This document shows positions 44,952 to 53,284 of a stretch of DNA of 64,000 nucleotides, piece after piece. How positions within the stretch are numbered: the first letter of the stretch is position 1; each line of letters starts with the position of its first letter. The position numbers and the translations under genes were made by a program. Source of the DNA: Tepidamorphaceae bacterium (GTDB taxonomy: Bacteria; Pseudomonadota; Alphaproteobacteria; Rhizobiales; Tepidamorphaceae); the NCBI GenBank assembly GCA_028279445.1, contig JANQNT010000023.1:310001-374000 (forward strand). Direction: 5' to 3'. Under the pieces are notes generated by a model. The model was not told where the DNA came from. It saw only the letters and a list, made by a program, of their open reading frames with translations, and made no database searches.

Positions 44952-45355
44952 CACCGCTCGTCGCAGCCGTGCCGGCGCAGAACAGCACGAGAACGGGCGA
45001 TGTCCATTTCATCCAGTTGGATATTCTTCTCCTTGTCGGCGATTTTCGCTTGTTCGGCGTCGATCTCTCGATCGATCTGCCGCATCTGAGATTTGATATA
45101 CGCACGCGCCGCTTCAACCGTCGCCTGGCCGGTTGACCGGGCGATTGATGCGGCACGCCCACCCAGCGACAACAGGCTGGCACCCAAATCGAATTTGAAC
45201 AGTGTATCGAGCATGTCCTGCCAAGCATCATGCTTGGGGCGCAATCGATCCTGTATCCTGTCCATCATTCGGCGGATGGCCAAGCGTGACTTGTCGATCC
45301 TGCGCTTGCGGTTCCTGATGTTCTCGTTGGCGCGGGCGCATATCTCCGGGTCCAT
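44945..45355 (-). CDS. coiled-coil protein of unknown function
   Basis: This is a 136-residue protein rich in basic and acidic residues, with helical heptad-like stretches at about residues 10-40 and 90-125 and a glycine- and alanine-rich part (LGGRAASIARSTG) between. It ends RRHGCDERCY. No domain is recognised. ATG 45355 is chosen since GGAGAG precedes it by 6 bases; in-frame starts at 45361 and 45478 exist. Its codon use is less GC-biased than its neighbours. It overlaps the convergent upstream gene by 7 bp. Its role is unknown. Confidence 0.5.
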   Translation of the reverse strand: MDPEICARANENIRNRKRRIDKSRLAIRRMMDRIQDRLRPKHDAWQDMLDTLFKFDLGASLLSLGGRAASIARSTGQATVEAARAYIKSQMRQIDREIDAEQAKIADKEKNIQLDEMDIARSRAVLRRHGCDERCY

Positions 45356-45499
45356 GGCCATCTCTCCGATATACGAATAAATTCCTATGATGACACGACC
45401 TTCATCACCCTCGGATAAGTTCCCGCGATTTCTGATTTCACATGGCTTTCGAGCCAAAACCCGCGCAATTCGCCGCACTCAAGCGTCACCAAATCGCCC

Positions 45500-45513
45500 T
45501 TGACTCAGGTCAA
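45500..45513. promoter_or_regulatory. FNR/FixK-type box upstream of the acyl-CoA synthetase gene
   Basis: TTGACTCAGGTCAA matches TTGA-N6-TCAA and the weaker FNR consensus (TTGAC-N4-GTCAA). It lies 181 bp before the gene at 45694, and a class-II start would be near 45548. The rest of the 338-bp gap between 45356 and 45693 shows no other box and no small gene. Confidence 0.55.
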
Positions 45514-45693
45514 GGTACGGTGCGTCCGGAAGTCCGTAGACATCGACATCCCGGTTACCTGTCTTGCGTGCGATCCGGGCGGAAAACCGGTGCCACGACA
45601 CATATCGTGTGTTTCCTGATCACGCGTCGCACGGCTGTGACACACCTGCGCTTGATCGGCGCCAGCACATTTCTAAAATAGAAGGCTCTCTCA

Positions 45694-48375
45694 ATGGGAC
45701 CGCATCAGCTCGAAGGGCTGTTCAATCCGCAATCGATCGCCGTTTTCGGGGCGAGTGAATCCGAAACCTCCGTGGGCGGGCGGGTGCTCGTCAACATCCT
45801 CGCGGCGGGTTTCGAGGGCGAGGTCGTCGCCGTCAATCCCAAATACGACAAGGTCTTTCAGACGCCCTGCCTGAAATCCATCGGCGATCACGGCAAGCCG
45901 GTCGATCTTGCCTTCATCGCGACCCCGGCACCGACCGTGCCAGCCATCTTCGAGGATCTGGCGGAGGCCGGCATCCGCAATGCCGTGGTGTTGTCGGCGG
46001 GTTTCGGCGAGATGGGCGATCAGGGCCGCAGGCTGCAGAAGAAGCTGACCGAGATCGCCGCGCGCAACGGCATCCGCTTCATCGGGCCTAACTGCGTCGG
46101 GCTGGTGCGCCCGTTGATCGGCATGAACGGTTCGTTCCTGCGTGGCAGCGCGCCGGAAGGCAAGCTGGCGCTTATCTCCCAGTCCGGCGCGCTTATCTCG
46201 GCCATCGCCGACTGGGCGGAGCCGAACCATCTGGGGCTGTCGGCGCTGGTTTCGCTGGGCAACGCCGCCGATATCAGCTTCGGCGACACGCTCAACTTCC
46301 TCGCCACCGACCCGAAGACCGAAGCAATCCTGCTTTACGTGGAGGGCATCAAGGACGCACGGCTGTTTCTCAGCGAATTGCGGGCTGCCGCACGCGTCAA
46401 GCCGGTGATTGTGCTGAAGGCCGGCCGCCACGCCAAGAGTGCGCATGCCGCCAACACCCATACCGGCGCGCTGGTCGGCTCCAACGCGGCCTTCGAGGCG
46501 GCGATGGAGCGCGCCGGCGCGGTGCGCGCCATGACCTTCGGCCAGCTCTTCGCGGCCGCCGAGATGCTCTCGGCGCACCGGCGCGCGGGCGGCAACCGGT
46601 TGTGCATCATCACGAATGGCGGCGGCGCGGGCGTGCTCGCCGCCGACCGCGCCGAGGACCTGCGCCTGGAGTTGCCGGCACCATCGGACAAGACCATTGA
46701 AGCGCTGTCGGCGTTCCTTCCCGCCCATTGGTCGCACGGCAATCCGGTCGACATCCTGGGCGACGCGAAACCGGAGACCTTCGGCAGGGCGCTGAGCGCG
46801 TGTCTGGCCGACAAGAGCTTCGACGGGGTGCTGGTGATGCTGGTGCCCCAGGCCATCGCCGATGCCGCCGAGGCTGCGGCAAGCGTCATCGAGGCGGCCA
46901 GGGGCAACAAGCACAAACCGGTGCTCGCCTGCTGGATGGGGCAATCCTCGGTGGAGGACGCCCGCGAGTTGATGTCGCAGAACGGCCTGCCGGAGTTCAC
47001 CACGCCGGAGCGCGCGGTGGAGGCCTTCTCCTATCTGGCGCGGCACGAGCTGAACCAGCGCCTGGCGCTGGAGACGCCCGGTCCGCAGATCTCGTCGGGC
47101 GGCCATGACGTGACCGGCGCGCGCATGATCATCGAGGCGGCACTCAGCGAGGGCCGCACCATGCTGGCGGATATCGAATCCAAGGCGGTGCTGTCGGCCT
47201 TCGGCATTCCCACCGGCACGACGCTGGAAGCCGACAGCCCGGCTAAAGCGTTGATCGCGGCGGAAACGCTCGGGTTTCCGGTCGCCATGAAGATCGATTC
47301 ACGCCAGATCAGCCACAAGTCCGATGTCGGCGGCGTGCGCACCAACATCGCCACCGCAGGCGAGGTCCGCGAGGCGTTCCTGGAGATCACCGAGGCCGCA
47401 AAGGCCGCCCGGCCGGACGCGGAAATTCGTGGCGTCACCGTGGAGCGCATGGCCGACATCGCCGACGCGCGCGAGTTGCTGGTCGGCGTCAGCCGCGATC
47501 CCGTCTTCGGCCCGACCATCGTGTTCGGCGCCGGCGGCACCATGGTCGAGGTGCTGCGCGACAGCGCCGTCGCCCTGCCCCCGCTGACCACCGTGCTGGC
47601 TGAGCGGCTCATCGCCAAGACGCGCGTGTCGCATCTGCTCGACGCGTTCCGCAACCGCGACGCGGCCAACCGGGACGCCATCGTCGATGTGCTGCTGCGG
47701 GTCTCCGACATGGTCACCGAGCTGCCGCACATCACCGGGCTCGACATCAACCCGCTGTTCGCCGGCCCCGAAGGTGTCATGGCGGTCGACGCGCGCATCG
47801 AGGTCGCCCGCCCGGCCAGCAGCGAGACCGGCGGCGGGCATCTGGCCATCGCCCCCTACCCCAAGCACCTGGAGGAGCGCGGCCACCTGCCGGACGGCAC
47901 GCCGGTGACGATCCGGCCGATCCGCCCGGAGGATGCCGAACGCGAGCAGGCGTTCGTACGCGCGCTCTCGCCGCAGGCCAAGCACTATCGCTTCATGCAG
48001 GCGCTGAACGAACTGTCGCCGCAGATGCTCGCCCGCTTCACCCAGATCGACTACGCCCGCGAGATGGCCATCGTCGCCACCATCGAGGACAACGGCACGC
48101 CCAAGCAGCTCGGCGTGGCGCGCTACGTCATCAACCCGGACGGGCGCTCCTGCGAGTTCGCCGTCGTGGTCAGCGACGAAAAGCAGAACCTGGGGCTCGG
48201 CTCGCGGCTGATGAACGCGCTGTTCGCGGCGGCGCGCGACCACGGCCTCGACGTCATGGAAGGTCTGGTGCTCGCCGAAAACAAGCCGATGCTGGTGCTG
48301 ATGGAGGAACTGGGCTTCTCCACACGGCCCTATCCGGACGACACGAGCTGTGTGCTGGTGGAGAAGCGGTTGTAG
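45694..48375 (+). CDS. NDP-forming acyl-CoA synthetase fused to GNAT acetyltransferase (PatZ-like)
   Basis: This is an 893-residue protein with the layout of E. coli PatZ and Salmonella Pat: a CoA-binding domain (about 5-140), ligase-CoA domains (about 150-460), an ATP-grasp domain (about 480-700) and a GNAT domain (about 725-893). The ligase half keeps a histidine, H256 in NTHTGALVGS, at the place of the phospho-histidine of Acd enzymes. The GNAT half has the acetyl-CoA loop QNLGLGSRL near residues 829-837. It could make acetyl- or acyl-CoA, acetylate lysines of metabolic enzymes, or both. An FNR-like box lies upstream. Lysine acetylation often follows energy state, so anaerobic control is reasonable. 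Confidence 0.85.
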   Translation: MGPHQLEGLFNPQSIAVFGASESETSVGGRVLVNILAAGFEGEVVAVNPKYDKVFQTPCLKSIGDHGKPVDLAFIATPAPTVPAIFEDLAEAGIRNAVVLSAGFGEMGDQGRRLQKKLTEIAARNGIRFIGPNCVGLVRPLIGMNGSFLRGSAPEGKLALISQSGALISAIADWAEPNHLGLSALVSLGNAADISFGDTLNFLATDPKTEAILLYVEGIKDARLFLSELRAAARVKPVIVLKAGRHAKSAHAANTHTGALVGSNAAFEAAMERAGAVRAMTFGQLFAAAEMLSAHRRAGGNRLCIITNGGGAGVLAADRAEDLRLELPAPSDKTIEALSAFLPAHWSHGNPVDILGDAKPETFGRALSACLADKSFDGVLVMLVPQAIADAAEAAASVIEAARGNKHKPVLACWMGQSSVEDARELMSQNGLPEFTTPERAVEAFSYLARHELNQRLALETPGPQISSGGHDVTGARMIIEAALSEGRTMLADIESKAVLSAFGIPTGTTLEADSPAKALIAAETLGFPVAMKIDSRQISHKSDVGGVRTNIATAGEVREAFLEITEAAKAARPDAEIRGVTVERMADIADARELLVGVSRDPVFGPTIVFGAGGTMVEVLRDSAVALPPLTTVLAERLIAKTRVSHLLDAFRNRDAANRDAIVDVLLRVSDMVTELPHITGLDINPLFAGPEGVMAVDARIEVARPASSETGGGHLAIAPYPKHLEERGHLPDGTPVTIRPIRPEDAEREQAFVRALSPQAKHYRFMQALNELSPQMLARFTQIDYAREMAIVATIEDNGTPKQLGVARYVINPDGRSCEFAVVVSDEKQNLGLGSRLMNALFAAARDHGLDVMEGLVLAENKPMLVLMEELGFSTRPYPDDTSCVLVEKRL

Positions 48376-48378
48376 CCC

Positions 48379-49656
48379 TCACGCCCCCTGCGGCAGCAGG
48401 CCGGCGGGAAGCCCCGCCCGCACCGGCCGGGGTCCATGCATCTGCTGCGCAACGCTCTCGGCGACCATCTCCGCGGTTGCCGCCGACAGGGTCCAGCCGA
48501 GATGGCCGTGGCCGGTGTTGTAGAACACCCGCGCGCGGCGGCCCGGTCCGACCTTCGGCATCATGTTCGGCATCATCGGGCGTAGGCCCGCCCAGGGTGT
48601 CACGTCGCGCGTGTCGACGCCGGGGAAGCGCTGGCGGCACCACGCGACCAACGGGCGGATGCGGTCTTCGCGGATGTCGCGGTTGTAACCGTTGAACTCC
48701 GCCGTGCCGGCGATGCGGAAGCGGCCGTCGCCGAGCCGGCTGGTGACCACCTTGGCGCGCTCGTCGAGCAAGCTGACGTATGGGGCAGCCTGCTGGCTTG
48801 CCGTATCGGTCATGTTGACGGTGATCGAGTATCCCTTGACCGGATAGATGTTGACCCGGTCGCCCAGCCGCGCGGCGATGTCGCGGCTGCCGCAGCCGGC
48901 ACACACCACAACGCCATCGTAGATCTCCGCGTCCGGCGTGCCGCTCACCGACAGCGTCTCGATACGCACTCCGTCGGGCAGCACCTTGGCGTCCCGCAGG
49001 CCGACACCGAAGCGCAGGGTCGCACCACGCCGGCGGGCGTCCTCGGCGAGTTGGTTGGTGAAGGCGTGAATGTCGCCGGTGAAGTCGGACGCGGTCATGA
49101 AGCCGCCGACGAAGTCGCCGTGCATGGTGGGCGCGTGAGCGCGCACCTCATCGGGCGAAAGCTCGGTGCGCTCTAGCCCTGCTTCGGCAAGCAACTTCGT
49201 GGCCCACCGGCCGGCCTCGAACTCGGCCCAGTCGTCATAGACATGCACGATGCCGCGGCGCTGCATGTCGAAGTCGATGCCCGCCCGCTCGGCCATGTCG
49301 AGCAGGTGCTCGCGCGACAGCATGGCGAGCTTTGCCGTCGCAATCGTGTTGCGGTCGTGCTGGGGGATGGCGGCGACGAATTCAGCCAGCCAGGAGTACT
49401 TGTGCCAGGACGGCGTCAGGTTCATGGCCAGCGGCGCGTCCTTGCGCAGCAGCCATTTCAGGCCCTTGAACACCGTGCCCCAGGCGTTCCAGACTTCCGC
49501 GTTGGAGGCCGACAACTGGCCGCCATTGGCGAAGGACGTTTCCATCGCGGCGTAATGGTTGCGCTCAATGACGGTGACGCTGAAGCCACGGTCGAGCAGC
49601 TTGTAGGCGGTGGTGATGCCGGTGATCCCGGCGCCGATGACAGCGATATGCGGCAT
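48379..49656 (-). CDS. dadA: D-amino-acid dehydrogenase-like FAD oxidoreductase, under a glycine riboswitch
   Basis: This is a 425-residue FAD-dependent enzyme of the DadA/DAO family. The FAD motif GAGITGITTAYKL is at residues 8-20, and the C-terminus has YNTGHGHLGWTLSAAT. It would oxidise an amino acid to the imino acid and pass electrons to quinone. ATG 49656 has GGAGGAG at 7 bases. A tandem glycine riboswitch (49788-49975) in its leader indicates that glycine, and not a D-amino acid as such, controls it. It may therefore oxidise glycine, sarcosine or D-alanine, and the family name is only approximate. Its stop lies 3 bp from the end of the acyl-CoA synthetase gene, convergent. Confidence 0.8.
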   Translation of the reverse strand: MPHIAVIGAGITGITTAYKLLDRGFSVTVIERNHYAAMETSFANGGQLSASNAEVWNAWGTVFKGLKWLLRKDAPLAMNLTPSWHKYSWLAEFVAAIPQHDRNTIATAKLAMLSREHLLDMAERAGIDFDMQRRGIVHVYDDWAEFEAGRWATKLLAEAGLERTELSPDEVRAHAPTMHGDFVGGFMTASDFTGDIHAFTNQLAEDARRRGATLRFGVGLRDAKVLPDGVRIETLSVSGTPDAEIYDGVVVCAGCGSRDIAARLGDRVNIYPVKGYSITVNMTDTASQQAAPYVSLLDERAKVVTSRLGDGRFRIAGTAEFNGYNRDIREDRIRPLVAWCRQRFPGVDTRDVTPWAGLRPMMPNMMPKVGPGRRARVFYNTGHGHLGWTLSAATAEMVAESVAQQMHGPRPVRAGLPAGLLPQGA

Positions 49657-49670
49657 GCTCGTCTCCTCCC

Positions 49671-49689
49671 TTCACGCCTCCGGCGTGAA
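49671..49689 (-). promoter_or_regulatory. 8-bp hairpin next to the dadA ribosome site
   Basis: TTCACGCC and GGCGTGAA form a perfect stem with a three-base GGA loop. On the mRNA it ends directly before GGGAGGAG, the ribosome site of dadA. It may take part in the riboswitch's control of translation. Confidence 0.45.
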
Positions 49690-49705
49690 ATGGCTTTTTT
49701 GACGA

Positions 49706-49766
49706 CGCGTATTCTTGTCCGAAAACCGGTTCCCACGGCACACAGCGTGTGTTTCGGGAATACGCG
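49706..49766. repeat. dispersed palindromic repeat, copy 2, in the dadA leader
   Basis: CGCGTATTC and GAATACGCG (49706-49714 and 49758-49766) are perfect arms. The interior contains the 24 bases shared with 42013-42036 and CCGAAAAC with GTTTCGG. The element lies between the second aptamer and the coding start, inside the expression platform. Either it was inserted there or it was recruited as a switch stem. Confidence 0.6.
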
Positions 49767-49787
49767 CTCAGCATGCCCCTCCCGTTC

Positions 49788-49975
49788 GCTGGCCTGAGAG
49801 TTTGACGCCCTGCATCCTACGCTGGCGCTTGCTCCGTCGGCGGGTGCGTCCGGCGCACCGCTCTTCGGGATGATCAAGGATCGAAACGGTCCATCTGCCT
49901 GAGAGTTTCCGGGGCGGTTGCTCCTTCGGCCCTGGCGGTTGCGCCACATGGCGCCTGCCAGCGTCTCCCGTCTTC
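49788..49975 (-). promoter_or_regulatory. tandem glycine riboswitch
   Basis: On the minus strand two glycine aptamers follow each other. The first (about 49895-49972) reads GGGAGACG, then GCCGAAGGAGCAACC and GGAAACTCTCAGGCA. The second (about 49788-49870) has CCGACGGAGCAAGCG and AAACTCTCAGGCC. Both carry the family signatures GGAGCAA and CTCTCAGGC, joined by the typical linker ATGGACCG. The leader belongs to the dadA-like gene. Glycine binding usually turns the gene on. The expression platform, at 49671-49787, has two inverted repeats. Confidence 0.9.
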
Positions 49976-50093
49976 GTCCATTGCCCTCCTTGGTCTACAC
50001 GGATGGCAGAATACGCGAGCCTAGCAGCTTGTTTGCTCGATTATCCGGCCAGTGATAGGTTTATTGCCTGATCATATCTACGATACCAGGTAA

Positions 50094-50561
50094 ATGACCC
50101 ATTCTCTCGATGAGATCGACCGCAAACTGCTCACATTGCTGCAGCAGGACGCGCGGCTGTCGGCGGAGGAACTGGGGGCGCGTGCGGGCGTCTCGCGCTC
50201 GGCCGCCCAGCGCCGGGTGCAAAAGCTGCGCGAGGCGAAAGTCATCGAGCGCGACATTGCCGTCGTGTCGCCGAAGGCCGTCGGCCAGCCGATGATGGTC
50301 ATCGTGGAGGTGGAACTGGAGCACAAGCGCATCGACCTGCAGGACGAGTTCCGCCGCTCCATGGCGGCGCTGGAGGAGGTGCAGCAGTGCTATTACGTCA
50401 CCGGCCACACCGACTTCGTCGCCATCGTGCTGGTGGAGGACATGGAGCGCTACCAGGAGTTCACCCGGCAGGTGTTCGCCCAGAACCCGAACATCCGCCG
50501 CTTTCATACCAATGTGGTGGTGGACCGGGTGAAGGTCGGGCTGCACACGCCGATCCTGTGA
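50094..50561 (+). CDS. Lrp/AsnC-family transcriptional regulator
   Basis: This is a 155-residue regulator with an N-terminal helix-turn-helix (about 5-60; VSRSAAQRRVQKLREAKVI) and a C-terminal RAM domain (about 70-150) that binds an amino acid. Family block CYYVTGHTDFVAIVLVEDM is present. ATG 50094 follows CCAGG. It is divergent from the dadA leader, whose transcription probably starts near 50000, so it may regulate dadA as well as itself. dadA is thus possibly controlled by both a protein and a riboswitch. Confidence 0.88.
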   Translation: MTHSLDEIDRKLLTLLQQDARLSAEELGARAGVSRSAAQRRVQKLREAKVIERDIAVVSPKAVGQPMMVIVEVELEHKRIDLQDEFRRSMAALEEVQQCYYVTGHTDFVAIVLVEDMERYQEFTRQVFAQNPNIRRFHTNVVVDRVKVGLHTPIL

Positions 50562-50678
50562 GGGGCCGCTCGCCGGCCTCGCCTCTTGGTTCTCCAATCC
50601 GGCGAAGCCGGCAAGCGCGACTGCGCGTCGCCCGGTCAGCTATCCAGCCCTCGGCTTGGGCCTCGGGTGTTCGGCCCT

Positions 50679-50703
50679 ACGATTGGTCCACTGGACCAAT
50701 CGT
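50679..50703. repeat. 25-bp perfect inverted repeat between lrp and ccoS
   Basis: Two 12-bp arms (ACGATTGGTCCA and complement) flank one central C. The surrounding 263-bp gap also has smaller inverted repeats (CCGGCGAAGCCGG) but no gene or box. It lies between convergent genes, so a two-way terminator or a mobile palindrome is possible. Confidence 0.55.
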
Positions 50704-50824
50704 CGAGGCGGGCCTCACCCCTCGCAGAGCCGTGAGCGCCGACATTGTCGGGGCGAACTGGCGTGAGCGGAATCAAGCGAAGCGAACGCGTCGTCAGGCT
50801 ACGTCGATTTGTAAATCAAGAGAT

Positions 50825-50974
50825 CTATTCCGGATCGCTATCGTCTTCGAGAATGCGCTCCGCGGCGCCGTCGAGGTCCTCGTACTGACCGCTTTTCAGC
50901 GACCAGATGAAGGCCATCAACCCAAGCGCGCCGAGCCCCAGCGCCACGGGGATCAGGAAGATGAGGCTGCTCAC
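50825..50974 (-). CDS. ccoS: cbb3 oxidase maturation protein CcoS/FixS
   Basis: This is a 49-residue membrane protein. It starts VSSLIFLIPVALGLGALGLM and has the family block AFIWSLKSGQYEDLDGAAER, then DDSDPE. The start GTG 50974 overlaps the ccoI stop as GTGA. It is needed to build active cbb3 oxidase, probably for copper or heme delivery. It is too short to be found by most gene searches. Confidence 0.92.
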   Translation of the reverse strand: MSSLIFLIPVALGLGALGLMAFIWSLKSGQYEDLDGAAERILEDDSDPE

Positions 50975-53280
50975 GCGTGCGCCTCGCGGGGTTTGCCGGT
51001 GCGGCTCGCCGGTGCCTTGCCCGGCACCGCGGCAGCGCTTCCCTCCCGCCGGACCGCCAGGCGCATGGAGTTGGCGACCACGATGATGGAGGATGCCGAC
51101 ATGGCGATCGCGGCGATGAGCGGTGTCACGTAGCCGGCCATCGCCAGCGGCACGGCAATGACGTTGTAGGCGGCGGCCAGCGCGAAATTCTGGCGCACCA
51201 GCGAACCTGCCTTGAGCGCGATGGTGCGGGCGAACGCCACCGCGGCCAGGCTGTCGCGGGTGAAGACGAAATCGGCGGCCATGCGGCCGACGTCGGAGGC
51301 GCTGGCCGGCGCCATGGAGACGTGGCCGGCGGCCAGTGCCGGGGCGTCGTTGAGCCCGTCGCCCACCATCAGGACCCGCCGACCGGCCTCCTGCAGGGCG
51401 GTGACATGGGCGATCTTCGACTGCGGCGTCTGCTCCGCCCTGGTGTCGGCGATGCCAAGGTCATCCGCGACACGGGCAACCGCCTCGACGCTGTCGCCGG
51501 AGACGATGCCAACCTGCTGGCCAGCCGCCCGCAGCGCCTCGATTGCCTGCGCCGCGCCGGGGCGCAGGGTCTCGATCAGCGGAAACAGGGTCGCGGCACG
51601 GCCCTCGATTGCGAAGACCGGCCCCGTCGCGCCGGCGTCAACGTCACGCGGCGCGGCTGCGGCGATTTCGGCCACCCAGTCGCGGCGGCCGAGACGGGCG
51701 CGCTTGCCGTTGACCCGCCCTTCGATGCCGTAGCCCGGTTCCTCGCGCACCGCATCCAGCGGACGCTCCACGCGCCGTGCCAGGAAGGCATGGATCGCCT
51801 TGGAGGCCGGGTGCACGGACCGCGCCGCGAGCGCCTTGGCGATGCCCGCATCGGCATCGGATATGTCCACCTCGCCGACGCTCGGCGTTCCGGTGGTCAG
51901 CGTGCCGGTCTTGTCGAACACGGCGGTGTCGGTCTCCGCCAGGCGTTCCAGCGCCGAGCCGTCCTTCATCAGGATGCCGGCCTCGAACAGCCGTACCGCG
52001 CCGACCACATGCACCACCGGCACCGCGAGCGCCAGCGCGCAGGGACAGGTGATGATGAGCAGCGAGATGGCGATGTAGAGCGCCGTGTGCCAGTCGCCGC
52101 CGGTCAGATAAAGCCACAGCACGAAGGCGACCGCGGCGAGCGAATGGACGACGGGCGCATAGAGACGCGCCATGCGGTCGGCGATGCGCACGTAGCGCCC
52201 GCGCCCGTTCTCGGCCGCCTCCATCATCTGGATGACCTCGGCCAGGAAGGACTCCGAAGCCCCGCGCAGCGCCTCGATATCGATGGCGCCGGTCAGATTC
52301 GCCGTGCCGGCCTCCAGCACATCGCCGGGCCGCGCGGCGACGGGCACGCTCTCGCCGGTGACCAGCGAACGGTCGATATCGCTCGACCCCTCGATGACGC
52401 GCGCGTCGATCGGCAGCCGCTCGCCCGGGGCCACGCGCAGCCGCATGCCGGCGGCGATCTCGTCGAGCGGCACGTAGGAGAGCGTTCCGTCCCCGGCGAT
52501 GGCCATACCCCCCTTGGCCGACAGCCGGCTGAGGCGCACCACGGCGCTGGCCGCGCGCTCGCGCATCAGATGGTCGAGATAACGGCCGATCAGCAGGAAG
52601 AACAGCAGCATGGTGGCGGCTTCGAAATAGGTCTTCGGCCCGCCGGTCAGAGCCTCGAACAGGCTCATGGCCGTCGCCAGCGTGATGGCCAGCGAGATCG
52701 GCACGTCCATGTTGACGCGACCCTGGGCGAGCGCACCGTAGGCGGAGCGGAAGAACACGCGGCCCGCGTAAGCAACGGCGGGAATGGCGATCGCCGCGGA
52801 GATCAGATGGAACAGGTCGCGCGTTGCCCCGTCGGCGCCCGACCACACCGAGATCGACAACAGCATGATGTTGGCGGAGGCAAAGCCGGCGACCGCGAGC
52901 GACTTCAGCAGTTCGCCGCCCTTGCGTTCGCGCTGCAGCTCGTCGAGATCGCCGAGATCGACCGGCGTCGCCGCAAAGCCGAGCACGTCCAGTTCATCGA
53001 GCAGGAAGCCGGGATTGCGCCGCGGACCGTCGAGCACGACCGTGACCCGGCGCAGCGAGAGATTGACGCGCACCGAGACGACGCCGTCCAGCTTCGCCAG
53101 TTCGCGCTCGACGGTGACGATGCACTGACCGCAGTGGATGTCGGGTGCGGAGAGCACGTAGCGCACGGTGCCGTCGCGCTCGGGATGGCCGGCGCGCAGC
53201 AGCTCTTCCTTGCGCTGGAAATCCGGCGCGGCAATCGCCACGCCGTCCTGGATCACATCCGGGCCGCAGCATCCGGCCAT
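50971..53280 (-). CDS. ccoI: copper-transporting P-type ATPase CcoI/FixI
   Basis: This is a 769-residue P1B ATPase that delivers copper for cbb3 oxidase. The N-terminal metal-binding domain has DIHCGQCIVTVERE, and the membrane metal site is CPC in ITCPCALALAVPVV. The phosphorylation site is DKTGTLTTG, and GDGLNDAPAL is the hinge. The first residues MAGCCGPD contain a further CC pair. It lies 4 bp after ccoH and overlaps ccoS. Confidence 0.94.
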   Translation of the reverse strand: MAGCCGPDVIQDGVAIAAPDFQRKEELLRAGHPERDGTVRYVLSAPDIHCGQCIVTVERELAKLDGVVSVRVNLSLRRVTVVLDGPRRNPGFLLDELDVLGFAATPVDLGDLDELQRERKGGELLKSLAVAGFASANIMLLSISVWSGADGATRDLFHLISAAIAIPAVAYAGRVFFRSAYGALAQGRVNMDVPISLAITLATAMSLFEALTGGPKTYFEAATMLLFFLLIGRYLDHLMRERAASAVVRLSRLSAKGGMAIAGDGTLSYVPLDEIAAGMRLRVAPGERLPIDARVIEGSSDIDRSLVTGESVPVAARPGDVLEAGTANLTGAIDIEALRGASESFLAEVIQMMEAAENGRGRYVRIADRMARLYAPVVHSLAAVAFVLWLYLTGGDWHTALYIAISLLIITCPCALALAVPVVHVVGAVRLFEAGILMKDGSALERLAETDTAVFDKTGTLTTGTPSVGEVDISDADAGIAKALAARSVHPASKAIHAFLARRVERPLDAVREEPGYGIEGRVNGKRARLGRRDWVAEIAAAAPRDVDAGATGPVFAIEGRAATLFPLIETLRPGAAQAIEALRAAGQQVGIVSGDSVEAVARVADDLGIADTRAEQTPQSKIAHVTALQEAGRRVLMVGDGLNDAPALAAGHVSMAPASASDVGRMAADFVFTRDSLAAVAFARTIALKAGSLVRQNFALAAAYNVIAVPLAMAGYVTPLIAAIAMSASSIIVVANSMRLAVRREGSAAAVPGKAPASRTGKPREAHA

Positions 53281-53284
53281 TGGT

